Source: Chitinophagales bacterium | GTDB lineage: Bacteria; Bacteroidota; Bacteroidia; Chitinophagales; Saprospiraceae | Length of the DNA: 53,475 nt | Direction of reading: 5' to 3' | NCBI GenBank assembly: GCA_013298845.1 | Contig: JAAFJN010000037.1 | Location: forward strand, 1-53,475 | In this document: one piece after another, positions 16,273 through 25,307 of the stretch | How the letters are laid out: every line of letters starts with the position of its first letter | How positions within the stretch are numbered: position 1 is the stretch's first letter | Notes under the pieces: model-generated | What the model was told of the DNA's origin: nothing | The model's database searches: none | Seen by the model: only the letters and a program-made list of their open reading frames with translations | Translations under genes and position numbers: made by a program

Positions 16273-16877
16273 TAGAAATTAGGTTGGTTCGGTAACATTT
16301 CTACCAGCAGGTAATGATCAGGCAGTTCTTTCAGTACCTGAATATTTTTTTCCTTCTGGTGTAAATCAAATATGGCGCGGTTATGTTTTGAAATCGTCGT
16401 AAGGCACTGAAAACCATTGAGCCACGCGGTGCGGTACATGATATTACTCATGGATTTAGCCAACCCCTGCCGTTGAAAATTGGCATCAACAATACGACCG
16501 ATAAAACACTTTTTATTCACAAAACACCGCAAAAAGAAATAACCCACAATCTGATGATGTTGGGTAAAAATGCCCATCATAATGAATGACGGATTGTGCA
16601 ACAAACGCGACAGGGTTGTTTTGTCAAAAGCATGTGGTTTAAAAAAACGGGTTTGATCCTCCGGTTGTTGGGTTAAAAATACCTGTAAGGCATCAACGTC
16701 ATTCGGAGATAATAAATGATAACTGTATTGGTTGGTGCAAGCGTTTTTTAACTCACCGTCCAAAATACGACCAAAACGTTTTGCAAAAAGCACCCCGAAA
16801 AGAACACCATTTAGATACTCAATAATTCGCCAAATAAAACCCAGGCGGTGTTTAACAAAAAATAAAATACGAATCAT
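16272..16877 (-). CDS. GNAT-type N-acetyltransferase with N-terminal hydrophobic segment
   Basis: A 201-residue protein. The C-terminal two thirds look like a GNAT fold: IVGYFFLRCF (about 109-118) is the central strand, and DANFQRQGLAKSM (about 129-141) is the acetyl-CoA pyrophosphate loop with the R/Q-x-x-G-x-A pattern. A helix with TTISKHNRAIFDLHQKEKN corresponds to the usual N-x-x-A-x-x-L/Y element. The first 35 residues are hydrophobic and basic, perhaps an amphipathic membrane anchor. It overlaps both neighbours by a single base, between CapK-like and sugar transferase genes. It may acetylate a sugar amine or an amino-acid substituent. Confidence 0.6.
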   Translation of the reverse strand: MIRILFFVKHRLGFIWRIIEYLNGVLFGVLFAKRFGRILDGELKNACTNQYSYHLLSPNDVDALQVFLTQQPEDQTRFFKPHAFDKTTLSRLLHNPSFIMMGIFTQHHQIVGYFFLRCFVNKKCFIGRIVDANFQRQGLAKSMSNIMYRTAWLNGFQCLTTISKHNRAIFDLHQKEKNIQVLKELPDHYLLVEMLPNQPNF

Positions 16878-18172
16878 TAATGAGGATTTTGTAGCATAAG
16901 ATTCACCACTTTGCGTCTTTTGCCGGAGTTTAACAAGGGAATTTCGTCAACGTATTCGATTCTAAAATCAGCGTCGGCCCCCAAATACTCCAAAAATTCG
17001 GACTTTAATTGGGCCTCCCGGTCAAATGTACCCGCCACAGAAATTTTCATGCAGTAACGGCCCTTTGCCTCCTGAATAATTTGATACTGACGGATATTGG
17101 TGTATTGCCACATATTTCGATACATAATGTACGATGATACCAATTTCCCTTTTGTATCGAATAACTGATCCAGTTTGCGCCCTTCAACCGAGGTCAGGTA
17201 CCAATTTCCGGCATTATCCCGCTCCAAGGCTCCAATATCACCGGTATCGTACCGAATCATTGGAAAAGCATAATTGAACAAATCAGTGACCACAATGCGT
17301 CCTCTTTCGCCCGGCTCGACCGGTTTATCGCTTTCTAAATGTACTATTTCGAGGTAATAACTGGCGGTATTCACCAGAAATTTGCGATTCGAACCAGGGA
17401 TTTGTTGGGCAATAATTCCGTTTTCCAAATTGGAGTAACGCGAATACACCGGTACCCCAAAAATACGTTCCATAGCCTCACTGGTGTAACTATTTAATGC
17501 CTCCGACATGGTGATGATGGAGGACACGTTGGCATTTATTTTACTTTTCCCAACCCGGTCTAAGTAACGGCACCACTCTTCCAAAGCGGAAACGTAGCCT
17601 AAAACACTGTATTGACCCGGTTTGTTTTCGATTAACTCGGTAAGTTGGGCAAGTTTTTGCTCGGATAATTGGAGTACATCAATGGGTAAGGTATTTTGTA
17701 ACCGATACACCCACGGTTGGGCCATTCGTTGTTTGGCCCAAATTTTCATGTAAACCAAAATATTTCCCATGCTATACCCCGATAATTCCGAGAAATAAAG
17801 GGTGTCGGCGTAGTTTCGATTTTTTTTATTTTTATCGTGGAATACCTGAAACGGTGTTCCCGTTGAGCCGCTCGTTATTACCTTAATAAGTTGCTGTTTA
17901 TCGAAGCGACTGGAGTAAAAACTATCGAATCTGGATTTTATCAAATTTTTATCCAAAAGAGGAAATTGCTTAATATCCGGCGCATAGTCCTGATAAAAAG
18001 GAACACTTTTAACGGCGTGATCTAATAAATTCGCCAAATTCTGCTCCAGAATAGTGTTATCTGGTGCCTGCAATTGCGTTTTTACCGATTTGTAGTGTTG
18101 GGCCACCGGACGGCCTTTTACGGTGTCCATGAGCCAAAATGCCCAACGTCTTAAACTACCTAACAAATACAT
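16877..18172 (-). CDS. CapK/PaaK-like adenylate-forming protein
   Basis: A 431-residue member of the phenylacetate-CoA ligase (PaaK/CapK) family of adenylating enzymes. The ATP loop VITSGSTGTPFQVFHDK lies at residues 98-114, and RYDTGDIGALERD is the conserved adenylate-binding segment. The C-terminal ISVAGTFDREAQLKSEFLEY and the LNSGKRRKVVNL tail contain the usual lysine-bearing hinge region. CapK genes recur in capsule loci, where their substrate is unresolved. Activation of an acyl or amino-acid group for attachment to sugar is a common guess. It sits between CapA-like and GNAT genes, with spacings of 6 and -1 bases, which suggests the three act together. Confidence 0.8.
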   Translation of the reverse strand: MYLLGSLRRWAFWLMDTVKGRPVAQHYKSVKTQLQAPDNTILEQNLANLLDHAVKSVPFYQDYAPDIKQFPLLDKNLIKSRFDSFYSSRFDKQQLIKVITSGSTGTPFQVFHDKNKKNRNYADTLYFSELSGYSMGNILVYMKIWAKQRMAQPWVYRLQNTLPIDVLQLSEQKLAQLTELIENKPGQYSVLGYVSALEEWCRYLDRVGKSKINANVSSIITMSEALNSYTSEAMERIFGVPVYSRYSNLENGIIAQQIPGSNRKFLVNTASYYLEIVHLESDKPVEPGERGRIVVTDLFNYAFPMIRYDTGDIGALERDNAGNWYLTSVEGRKLDQLFDTKGKLVSSYIMYRNMWQYTNIRQYQIIQEAKGRYCMKISVAGTFDREAQLKSEFLEYLGADADFRIEYVDEIPLLNSGKRRKVVNLMLQNPH

Positions 18173-18178
18173 AGTCCA

Positions 18179-19267
18179 CTAATTTTGCCAACCAATCAAG
18201 CCGGCTTTAGCCAAAAAACGAGCGAATTTGGCCCTATTTTTTAACATTATTGTTTTAAGGCGATTCTTAAATGCGGCCTGAAAATCTTTATAAACCGGAA
18301 TCAGTAATTTTTTCCGCCGATATTTTTTGAAATAGCCTAAATAAGTGGTTTGATCCATGTTTTGATAAGGCGAAAATTGTTTTAAGGTTGTCGAATTTTC
18401 AAATGCCTCGGTGTTGGTATACTTTACATCGTGTACGGTACTGTTTGGACCGGAATACTCAAACCAATGACAAAATGCGCGGTTGTTCGCTGGTGTCCAT
18501 TCAAAAACCAATTGCGTTTTGGACATCGCCGGGAAATGTAATTTTCCATTGGCGTACACATGATTGGGTAAAAAGAAATTACCTAATCCATACACAATGT
18601 ACCCGTCTTTGTATTGTTCGCCGCCCTGAACACAATGCGAATGGCATCCGACCACACAGCAAACCCCGGCGTCAATTAAGGCTTTGGCCCATTGCCGATA
18701 CATGGGAAAAGGTAAAGTTTCCAAATCAAAACTCCAATGAACATACACCACTACCGAAGTGTCCGTATTTTGTTGGATAAATGACGTTATGTGTTCCAAC
18801 AAGAAAACCTCACGCGTTTCGGCCACGTACACGCCCTTATCCGGGTTATTTTGGTGGTACAAAAGAAAATCCCAGCACGTGGAAAAAACCGCAATTTTGT
18901 GGCCTTCGTCCTCCATTAACGCCGGAACGTACGCTTCTTTTTCGCTGCGACCAATACCTGAATAAGCCAGCGTCTGACGTTGTAAGGTATTTATGGTCAC
19001 ATCATATTGAGCGGGTAAATCCAATACATGGTTATTGGCCAATCCAACGCCTTTAAAACCCACGCTGGCCAATACCGAAGGAACCGACGAATGGTTAAAT
19101 AAACACGGTTCTTCGGCGGTTAAAAAGGACGTGTCGTCGCTAATCATACCTTCGAGATTGCCAAACAGCGTTTTTCCGGCAAATACCGCCGGGTTATCCG
19201 TAAAAATCCGGCGCAATTGGGTGGCCAAAACGTCGTTGGGGCAGGCTATATCACCGGTAAATATCAT
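18179..19267 (-). CDS. CapA-family metallophosphatase-like protein
   Basis: A 362-residue protein of the CapA/PgsA family with a calcineurin-like metal-binding core. Visible elements are FTGDIACPND (3-12), GNLEG (36-40), LANNHVLDL (76-84), YVHWSFDLE (175-183), GCHSHCVQG (207-215) and GLGNFF (227-232), which together hold the expected Asp, Asn and His ligands. There is no signal peptide, unlike PgsA, so it should be cytoplasmic. CapA is required for poly-gamma-glutamate capsule export in bacilli, but in polysaccharide loci its role is not known. It overlaps the next glycosyltransferase gene by 4 bases and is followed 6 bases later by the CapK-like gene. Confidence 0.82.
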   Translation of the reverse strand: MIFTGDIACPNDVLATQLRRIFTDNPAVFAGKTLFGNLEGMISDDTSFLTAEEPCLFNHSSVPSVLASVGFKGVGLANNHVLDLPAQYDVTINTLQRQTLAYSGIGRSEKEAYVPALMEDEGHKIAVFSTCWDFLLYHQNNPDKGVYVAETREVFLLEHITSFIQQNTDTSVVVYVHWSFDLETLPFPMYRQWAKALIDAGVCCVVGCHSHCVQGGEQYKDGYIVYGLGNFFLPNHVYANGKLHFPAMSKTQLVFEWTPANNRAFCHWFEYSGPNSTVHDVKYTNTEAFENSTTLKQFSPYQNMDQTTYLGYFKKYRRKKLLIPVYKDFQAAFKNRLKTIMLKNRAKFARFLAKAGLIGWQN

Positions 19268-20406
19268 GCGCTGAAATAAGATTTTCGGTAGTTATCGGCA
19301 TTGGCCATTGTAAAATCTTTTGAGGCCAAACGCGCATTTTGTTGCAATGCCTGTAAAGTATCCGGTGCTGCGAACAAACCCTCAATATACGCCGCGATAC
19401 GCTCCGGGTCGCTGGCCGGAAAACACACCCCGTTTTGGTATTTTTGTAAATGTCGCGCGAGTTCGGAATTGACGGAGGCGATACCCAAAATAGGAGCACC
19501 CACGGCTTGAATATTATAAATTTTACTCGGCACACTCACCTGGGCACTAATATCGTCCAAAACAACAACGCTCAAATCCGATGCTGCCAGGGTGTAGTTC
19601 AGAATATTGTCTGGTTGATAGGGTAAAATTCGGCAATTTTCCAGTTTTTTTTCGGAAATTAATTGCTCTATATCGCGGTATTTATTACCACGACCAATGA
19701 TTAGGAAAAAAATATCGGTCCGGTGGCGCAGTAAATCTGCTACCTGTACCAACACTTCAACATTGTGGGTTACCCCGATATTTCCCGAATACTGAACAAT
19801 AAACTTCCCACTAAGACCTTGTTCCTCAATAAAAAAGTTATCTTTCTTCTCTATTTCGCGGATGTTTGTTAACCCCGTCCAGTTGGGAATTACTTCCACT
19901 TTGTCGGCCGGGATGTACTGCTCCATGAGACGCGCCATGCCGCCACTCAGGGTATATAAACGGTGGGCTTTTTTGAATAAACGCCGGTTACACCATGCCC
20001 AAAAACGATACACCGGGTTCCCCTCCCCTATTTTGTAAATTTTCAATACATCCGGATAAAGGTCAAACACCAGGATGCTGAATTTTTGAGGTAAAACCAA
20101 CGACAACAAATAAGCCATTGGCGGTACTGTAATGTAAAATATTTCGTATCGGCGGTATTTGGTTAATAAAAGCCAAAAAATACGCAAGGTGCCCATGAAC
20201 CACGATGAAAACTTGGTGGTGGCTTTCTCCCGGCGATACCGGTTAATTTTTGACCACTCTACGCTGGGATGCAGTGGTACGTCTTGTTCCCGAATATCCC
20301 ACGAAATGACCGCAACCCGGTTACAATAAGGAACAAATGCATTAACAATGTCAATCGTCAAATACCCGGTTGCCTGGTTAATAAATACAACTTTTTTTTC
20401 GCTCAA
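19264..20406 (-). CDS. Glycosyltransferase, GT4 type (first of four in a row, counted from left)
   Basis: A 380-residue GT-B glycosyltransferase. The C-terminal domain shows QYSGNIGVTHNVEVLVQ (about 206-222), the donor-domain entry strand of GT4 enzymes. FLIIGRGNKYRDIEQLI and PSKIYNIQAVGAPILGI (near 305-321) follow, where the latter replaces the usual E-x7-E region. The N-terminal half contains hydrophobic strands such as IFYITVPPMAYLLSLVLP, consistent with an acceptor domain resting on the inner membrane. It resembles WbuB-like transferases that act on undecaprenyl-linked sugars. Sugar specificity cannot be read from the sequence. It overlaps both adjacent genes by 4 bases. Confidence 0.85.
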   Translation of the reverse strand: MSEKKVVFINQATGYLTIDIVNAFVPYCNRVAVISWDIREQDVPLHPSVEWSKINRYRREKATTKFSSWFMGTLRIFWLLLTKYRRYEIFYITVPPMAYLLSLVLPQKFSILVFDLYPDVLKIYKIGEGNPVYRFWAWCNRRLFKKAHRLYTLSGGMARLMEQYIPADKVEVIPNWTGLTNIREIEKKDNFFIEEQGLSGKFIVQYSGNIGVTHNVEVLVQVADLLRHRTDIFFLIIGRGNKYRDIEQLISEKKLENCRILPYQPDNILNYTLAASDLSVVVLDDISAQVSVPSKIYNIQAVGAPILGIASVNSELARHLQKYQNGVCFPASDPERIAAYIEGLFAAPDTLQALQQNARLASKDFTMANADNYRKSYFSA

Positions 20407-21614
20407 CGTGCTAAAACAGTTTGATAAAGAGTGAGATATTGCTGAAATTGTTTGTCTTGATCAAAATAATGTTCGGCTACTGCGCGGCATTCCGCTCGAT
20501 CCTGAAACCTCAACGAATGACCAATGGCTAAAACAGCCTCGGCCAGTGCGCTAATATCGCCGGGTTTTACCACTTTGCTTTGGGGGTGTAACACCGCCTC
20601 CGGGCTGCCGCCGGTTTCGTACGTCACCACCGGAGTACCACAGGCGAGTGCCTCAATATTGACCGAGGGGAAGTTATCGGCGTAGGTAGGATTCACCAAA
20701 ACCAAAGCGGCACCGTACAAAGCGGCCAAATCCCTCGTGTTTTCCGTCCGTTGAATACCCGTAATTCCCGGCGGTAGTATCTGTATTTGCTCGGATGTAA
20801 GCCCCACCAATACAATTTGGAGGGTTTCCGGCAATAATTTCCGCAATTGAATAAAATCTTTTAATCCTTTGGAGGGCGTCCAGGTGCTGGCGACCCCAAG
20901 TACAAAGGGCATATTATCGGCAATGCCATACTGCGCCCGGTTCAACGCAATATCGGGGTAAAACACCGCTACATCAACGCCATTGTGGATAGTTTTTACC
21001 GGATATTCGCCCAAAAACGAGGCTTCCACGTGTTTTTTTAACCAATTGGAAGGCGTTACAACAACGGCGTTTTTTAAGCCCGTAAACAACCGTTTTTTAT
21101 CCCGAAAATTACGGGTGGATTGATCCATACCCCAACTGGCCGGGTATTTTTTGATATTTGGACACTGGTGGCATTCGGTTTGCCATTTGGTGCACCCCAC
21201 CGATTCAAAATGGCTGCAATGTCCCGTAAACGTCCAGCAATCGTGCAGGGTAAACACCACCGGTATTTGTTTTACTTTCAAATATTCAAACAACAAACCG
21301 ATGTGTACATAGTAACCGTGCAAGTTGTGCACGTGAATAATATCCGGTTGAATGCGGTCTATAGCTTCAAGTAAGTGGCGGGTGGCGCGTTGAGAACCAA
21401 AACCATGACGGTCAAAAAGACGGGTTTTTAACAAATGTAACGCCTGCCCTTTTTGGTCATTTAACGAAATCAATTCGGAGGTGCCGGGTTGCGAACGACG
21501 GCCAAAAGCAATATAACTTTCGTGTCCGGCGGCGATTAATTGCCGGCCAATCTGCTCGGCAATGCGACCGGTGCTGCCGGTATTGGCAATGGTGTTTATT
21601 TGAATGACCTTCAT
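20403..21614 (-). CDS. Glycosyltransferase, GT4 family, WcaC-like
   Basis: A 403-residue GT4 enzyme. The start VIQINTIANTGSTGRIAEQI (3-22) is the glycine-rich loop typical of this branch. VVFTLHDCWTFTGHCSHF, then GCTKWQTECHQCPNIKKYP, is a signature shared with the colanic acid transferase WcaC and relatives, with cysteines spaced as in that group. The donor-binding motif NIEALACGTPVVTYETGGSP (near 322-341) holds the E-x7-E glutamates. It probably adds one sugar of the repeat unit. The gene overlaps both neighbours by 4 bases. Confidence 0.88.
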   Translation of the reverse strand: MKVIQINTIANTGSTGRIAEQIGRQLIAAGHESYIAFGRRSQPGTSELISLNDQKGQALHLLKTRLFDRHGFGSQRATRHLLEAIDRIQPDIIHVHNLHGYYVHIGLLFEYLKVKQIPVVFTLHDCWTFTGHCSHFESVGCTKWQTECHQCPNIKKYPASWGMDQSTRNFRDKKRLFTGLKNAVVVTPSNWLKKHVEASFLGEYPVKTIHNGVDVAVFYPDIALNRAQYGIADNMPFVLGVASTWTPSKGLKDFIQLRKLLPETLQIVLVGLTSEQIQILPPGITGIQRTENTRDLAALYGAALVLVNPTYADNFPSVNIEALACGTPVVTYETGGSPEAVLHPQSKVVKPGDISALAEAVLAIGHSLRFQDRAECRAVAEHYFDQDKQFQQYLTLYQTVLAR

Positions 21615-22732
21615 TTGCGCTGTTCAAAGGCCGACTGCATCGCCAAAACCTGTTGGTGAGGATTGTATTTTTGGTCAATAACCGCGTAACATGCGGCACG
21701 AAGGTCGTCGGTTTTACGTGGGTGTATTTTTAGCCACTGATCAATTTCCGAAGCCAGGCAACCAACGTTGTCTTTTTCAAAAAACGATCCGGTCTGCGGG
21801 TAAGAAATCGCCTCGGCTTCGGGCATTTGTTCCTCCCACGTTTTGTGGGCAATCACCGGCGTTCCGTAGGTTAACGAGTGCATGGCCGTAAGCCCCATGT
21901 ATCCGGGAGAAATAGTAATATCGGCGTTGGCAATAAGACTGGCCAACTCGGTTTCGTCGTAGCAAGCCCCGTAAAACCACACTTTATTTCCCAATCCTAA
22001 GTGTTGCGCCAAGGTTTCCAAACGAGCGCGGTCAGGGCCATCCCCGATGATGATGATGCGGGTATCGCGCTCAAAACGCTGGGCCAAAACTTCCTGGGCC
22101 TGCAACAACAAATCAACCCTTTTCCCCTTTTCCAAACGCCCCACAAATAGCAAAACGGGGCAGTTTTCGGTGAACGTAGCCGGGTAAGGGTTTTGTGACA
22201 ATGCCGATGAACGCAGTGTTTTTTGTTGGTCGTAGTCCAAAGAATTATAGACCACAATGAGTTGCTCTGCTCCAAACCCCAATTCCATGAGCAGTTTTTT
22301 GGAACGCTCGCCGTACAACAAAAGGCCGTTGGCCAACCGAAAATACACCAGTTTGACCCGGCGGCGTATTCCAGTTTCGCGGCCATACCAGCCGTGCGTC
22401 CACAAATACGTTTTTTTTCCTTGTAAACGATTCAAAATCAACACTAACCAGGAACTCAAACAAAATGGCTCTCCGGTAAGAATGTATTTTTTATAGGGTT
22501 TAAAAGCGAGGGCTACCATACCTTTTAACCAATAAAAACCACCTGGCAACCGGGAAAAAGTTAATTCGGTTACCGGATGTTGGAGCGTCGAATAATCCAG
22601 TTTTTTTACTTTGGCAAACGTTTCATTTCCTACAAAAAAGCGCGCATTGGCTTTTTCTTCCAACAATTGAAAAATACGCTTGCGATAATGCGGGGCGTAG
22701 TTGAGTATGCAGCAGAGGTTGGGTTTCATCAA
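21611..22732 (-). CDS. Glycosyltransferase, GT4 family
   Basis: A 373-residue GT-B glycosyltransferase. ILNYAPHYRKRIFQLLEEK (9-27) resembles the start of membrane-associated GT4 enzymes that act on lipid-linked acceptors. The donor domain is clear: VLLFVGRLEKGKRVDLLLQA (about 196-215), IIIIGDGPDRARLE, and GLTAMHSLTYGTPVIAHKTW (about 288-307). In the last of these, the acidic residue of the usual EAMA motif is replaced by a Met-His segment. Specificity is unknown. It is coupled by 4-base overlaps to the transferases on either side. Confidence 0.87.
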   Translation of the reverse strand: MMKPNLCCILNYAPHYRKRIFQLLEEKANARFFVGNETFAKVKKLDYSTLQHPVTELTFSRLPGGFYWLKGMVALAFKPYKKYILTGEPFCLSSWLVLILNRLQGKKTYLWTHGWYGRETGIRRRVKLVYFRLANGLLLYGERSKKLLMELGFGAEQLIVVYNSLDYDQQKTLRSSALSQNPYPATFTENCPVLLFVGRLEKGKRVDLLLQAQEVLAQRFERDTRIIIIGDGPDRARLETLAQHLGLGNKVWFYGACYDETELASLIANADITISPGYMGLTAMHSLTYGTPVIAHKTWEEQMPEAEAISYPQTGSFFEKDNVGCLASEIDQWLKIHPRKTDDLRAACYAVIDQKYNPHQQVLAMQSAFEQRK

Positions 22733-23778
22733 GGTGTAATAAATCGCAAAATTTGTTCCGACAAGGTTGCCAATGAATGTTTTTCGCGCACGTTCACGGC
22801 CTGCGCCCGAATGCGCTCGCGCAACGCTTGATCGCGCATCAAGGTTTCCAGGTATTGCTGAAAAAGAACCTCATCGTTCAGGGGGACGATAAACCCGTTT
22901 ACACCGTGTTCAATCAAGTCAGCGGGACCAGCAGGGCAATCATAACTGACACAGGGTAATGGTGTAGCCATAGCCTCTAATAACGCATTGGGAAAACCTT
23001 CGGAGAGCGACGGAAAAGCAAAAATAGCCCCGCGTTGCAGGTAAGCATCCACGTTTTTTTGCATTCCGGCAAATTCGATCCGGTCAAAAATACCCAAATC
23101 TCGCGCTTGTTGTTCCAAAGCGGCGCGTTGAGGGCCGTCGCCAACGAGTATTAATGTCCAATCCGTCGGATTAATTTGGGCAAAAATGCGCAGCAAAGCA
23201 CCGAAATTTTTACTTCCAATCAAACGCCCAACGCTTACAATGGCTTGTTCGGGTTGGGTCTCCGTCGCTACTATGGTCCGAACAAAATTAGGAATAACTT
23301 CAATATTTTTCTGCCCGGTGTGGTTGGTAAAATAACGCTTGGCCAAACTTGTCTGCGCCAGCATTCCATTCACCCCGCCGTACATCCAGCGGCGAATTAA
23401 TTTATACCAAAAAGGACGCGGCTTTTCGGGGTTGGAGCGGTTGGAAATAAAAACGGGATAAGGCAATCCTTTTAAACAAAAGGCTACCAGAGAATTGTAC
23501 CCGACATTGAGCACGGTATCGGGGGCTATTTGTTTTACCGTTCGGCGCAAATAACCCCAAAGATGGTAAAAATAGGCCAATTTACCCGTTGTAGCACGCG
23601 AAAAACCGGGTTCATACACCTTTATTTTTTCGTCCAGCGCGTAAAAATGCGGCTTTTTAAACAACAAAACAAGATGTACCTCGTGGCCCTGATTGGCCCA
23701 ATAATTCGCCAACTCCGAAACAAAACGCTCGGCACCACCAGCGGATAGCGCGAGCGTTACAAGACAGATTTTTTTCAC
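22729..23778 (-). CDS. Glycosyltransferase, GT4 family, PglH/WbnH-like
   Basis: A 349-residue GT4 enzyme. It opens with ALSAGGAERFVSELANYWAN (11-30), the donor/acceptor loop typical of the GalNAc-transferase-like branch. IVSVGRLIGSKNFGALLRI (about 205-223), LVGDGPQRAALE, and FPSLSEGFPNALLEAMATP (about 276-294) are complete GT4 donor motifs with both catalytic-region glutamates. The DCPAGPADLIEHG segment also fits the HexNAc-transferring subgroup. It is the first of four adjacent glycosyltransferase genes in transcription order and overlaps the methyltransferase-like gene by 4 bases. Confidence 0.9.
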   Translation of the reverse strand: MKKICLVTLALSAGGAERFVSELANYWANQGHEVHLVLLFKKPHFYALDEKIKVYEPGFSRATTGKLAYFYHLWGYLRRTVKQIAPDTVLNVGYNSLVAFCLKGLPYPVFISNRSNPEKPRPFWYKLIRRWMYGGVNGMLAQTSLAKRYFTNHTGQKNIEVIPNFVRTIVATETQPEQAIVSVGRLIGSKNFGALLRIFAQINPTDWTLILVGDGPQRAALEQQARDLGIFDRIEFAGMQKNVDAYLQRGAIFAFPSLSEGFPNALLEAMATPLPCVSYDCPAGPADLIEHGVNGFIVPLNDEVLFQQYLETLMRDQALRERIRAQAVNVREKHSLATLSEQILRFITP

Positions 23779-24416
23779 GCGTTTGATTGGGGGACAAATA
23801 AAACCATTGTTGCCGTGATACCATTGTTAAAAGTGGCACGACGGAATTGTTGGGTTTTTTCGCCAAAAGCAGCCCACGCGCCGCCGGGATGTTCCGCGTT
23901 TGGCATTGTATCGTGTAAGATAATGTCGAGGGGCAAATAACGCTCCACGTTATCAATGACAATAATACCGCCGGGTTTAACTTTGTTTAATGCCAACATT
24001 GCAATGTCACCCCGGTGTTTACCGTCGACAAGCACCATATCAAAATGTTGATCCGGCATGTTTTTTACGCATTGAACGTAGGGAGAATCGGCAGGTTGTG
24101 CCGAAAAAGCGTTGCTTTGCAAGTGGTAAATTATATTGGAAACGCCTTGCTGTTGTATCATTTGAGAAACTTGCGCGTGCCAGCCGCTGTGGTGCTCCAA
24201 TGAATGAACGGTGTTCACCCGGCGGGCAAACCAAATCGTAGAACGTCCCGACCCGGTCTCCAAAATGACATCCGATTTTTGTAAGTATTGGTCCAAAAAC
24301 TGAATGGCACCTTGGGCCAACCACGGGCTGCCGGGGTTTGATTTTTCCCAACGCCAAAGGTTAAAGCGATCTAGTATATAGGTTAATTTCCAACGAGTAA
24401 ATGTATTGTGCGGCAT
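23775..24416 (-). CDS. Class I SAM-dependent methyltransferase-like protein
   Basis: A 213-residue protein with the Rossmann methyltransferase layout. SDVILETGSGRSTIWFAR (about 48-65) is motif I, HSLEHHSGW (about 71-79) sits at the acidic ribose-binding position, and FDMVLVDGKHRGDIAM (about 119-134) is the motif IV region. KPGGIIVIDNVERYLPL follows as the post-motif strand. Proteins of this kind in polysaccharide loci methylate a sugar hydroxyl or carboxyl, but motif I has Glu-Thr-Gly-Ser rather than a textbook Gly-x-Gly-x-Gly, so activity is not certain. It ends by overlapping the next glycosyltransferase and lies 13 bases after the SGNH gene. Confidence 0.7.
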   Translation of the reverse strand: MPHNTFTRWKLTYILDRFNLWRWEKSNPGSPWLAQGAIQFLDQYLQKSDVILETGSGRSTIWFARRVNTVHSLEHHSGWHAQVSQMIQQQGVSNIIYHLQSNAFSAQPADSPYVQCVKNMPDQHFDMVLVDGKHRGDIAMLALNKVKPGGIIVIDNVERYLPLDIILHDTMPNAEHPGGAWAAFGEKTQQFRRATFNNGITATMVLFVPQSNA

Positions 24417-24429
24417 ACAATAATTGCAT

Positions 24430-25305
24430 TTATTTTTTTTTACTTATTTTTTCAATTATTTTCTGAGTCGCAATTATTGCTCCTCTATCAGAAACATGAT
24501 CTCCATCGGGCAGGAAGTTTTCATTTTCGTTTAATGCACCAGTGAATTCGATGGGAGGTGCACTTATCTTATGCAGACATTTATTATAGTTATTTTTAAA
24601 TACATTTGGCACATTATTTTCATAATGAGGATGCAATGGTGTACTAAGCGGAATCAGGCAAATACCATATTGCCTGCACACTTCTATTATCTTGTCAAAA
24701 TAAATAGTTGAACTTTCAGAGATGCCGCGCAGCCTCTCTTCATTGTAGTATTGATATTTAATCCTATTATTTATTAAGTCGTAACTAAATTTCGTTTCTG
24801 ATTTGTGGTTATTAAAGCCACCAGTCCAATCTAGTATCCGTTCGCTTCTAATTATTTTATTAAAAGACCTAATAAGGAAAACTAAAGCATCTTCAGTTTT
24901 ATACAGCGATTCGAACTGAAGTTGAAGCGGCAATATATAAAAATAGTTATTCAAAGAGTTATGACTGTAAGTGTGCTCATCGTAATAATCTGAAAAGTTA
25001 TGGTAACTAATTCCTAAAATAACGGTATCAATATGGGGATTAGTTTCTAAAATATTTAATAACTTAAAATATGAGTAAATGAAACTTTCGCTACTTTTTG
25101 CCAAATTGACGCATCGCGGAATCATACTATCATTTACACACTGTTCTACATGAGAGTCTCCGATACAAATTATATTAACAGTATCAGGTATTTTAAAGGT
25201 ACGAATGGAGTTATTTGCCGCAATATTCAAATAAGTGAATCCGGCAGCAATAATAGTGATGAGTATCAATACATAAAAGCCAAACTTCGAGAGAAACTGT
25301 TTCAT
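24430..25305 (-). CDS. SGNH-type accessory protein of an O-acyltransferase system
   Basis: About 291 residues when started at ATG 25305. The frame is open further upstream to 25389, but that would overlap the MBOAT gene by more than 80 bases, whereas 25305 lies 3 bases past its stop. One N-terminal membrane helix (about 9-27) is followed by an extracytoplasmic domain with IICIGDSHVEQC (about 45-56, block I Ser). Near the C-terminus, FLPDGDHVSDRG (about 264-275) holds an Asp-x-His-like pair as in block V of SGNH esterases. Together with MBOAT it parallels AlgI/AlgJ-X and DltB/DltD pairs, in which the membrane protein moves an acyl group out and the SGNH partner transfers it to the polymer. The sequence is AT-rich. 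Confidence 0.75.
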   Translation of the reverse strand: MKQFLSKFGFYVLILITIIAAGFTYLNIAANNSIRTFKIPDTVNIICIGDSHVEQCVNDSMIPRCVNLAKSSESFIYSYFKLLNILETNPHIDTVILGISYHNFSDYYDEHTYSHNSLNNYFYILPLQLQFESLYKTEDALVFLIRSFNKIIRSERILDWTGGFNNHKSETKFSYDLINNRIKYQYYNEERLRGISESSTIYFDKIIEVCRQYGICLIPLSTPLHPHYENNVPNVFKNNYNKCLHKISAPPIEFTGALNENENFLPDGDHVSDRGAIIATQKIIEKISKKK

Positions 25306-25307
25306 CT

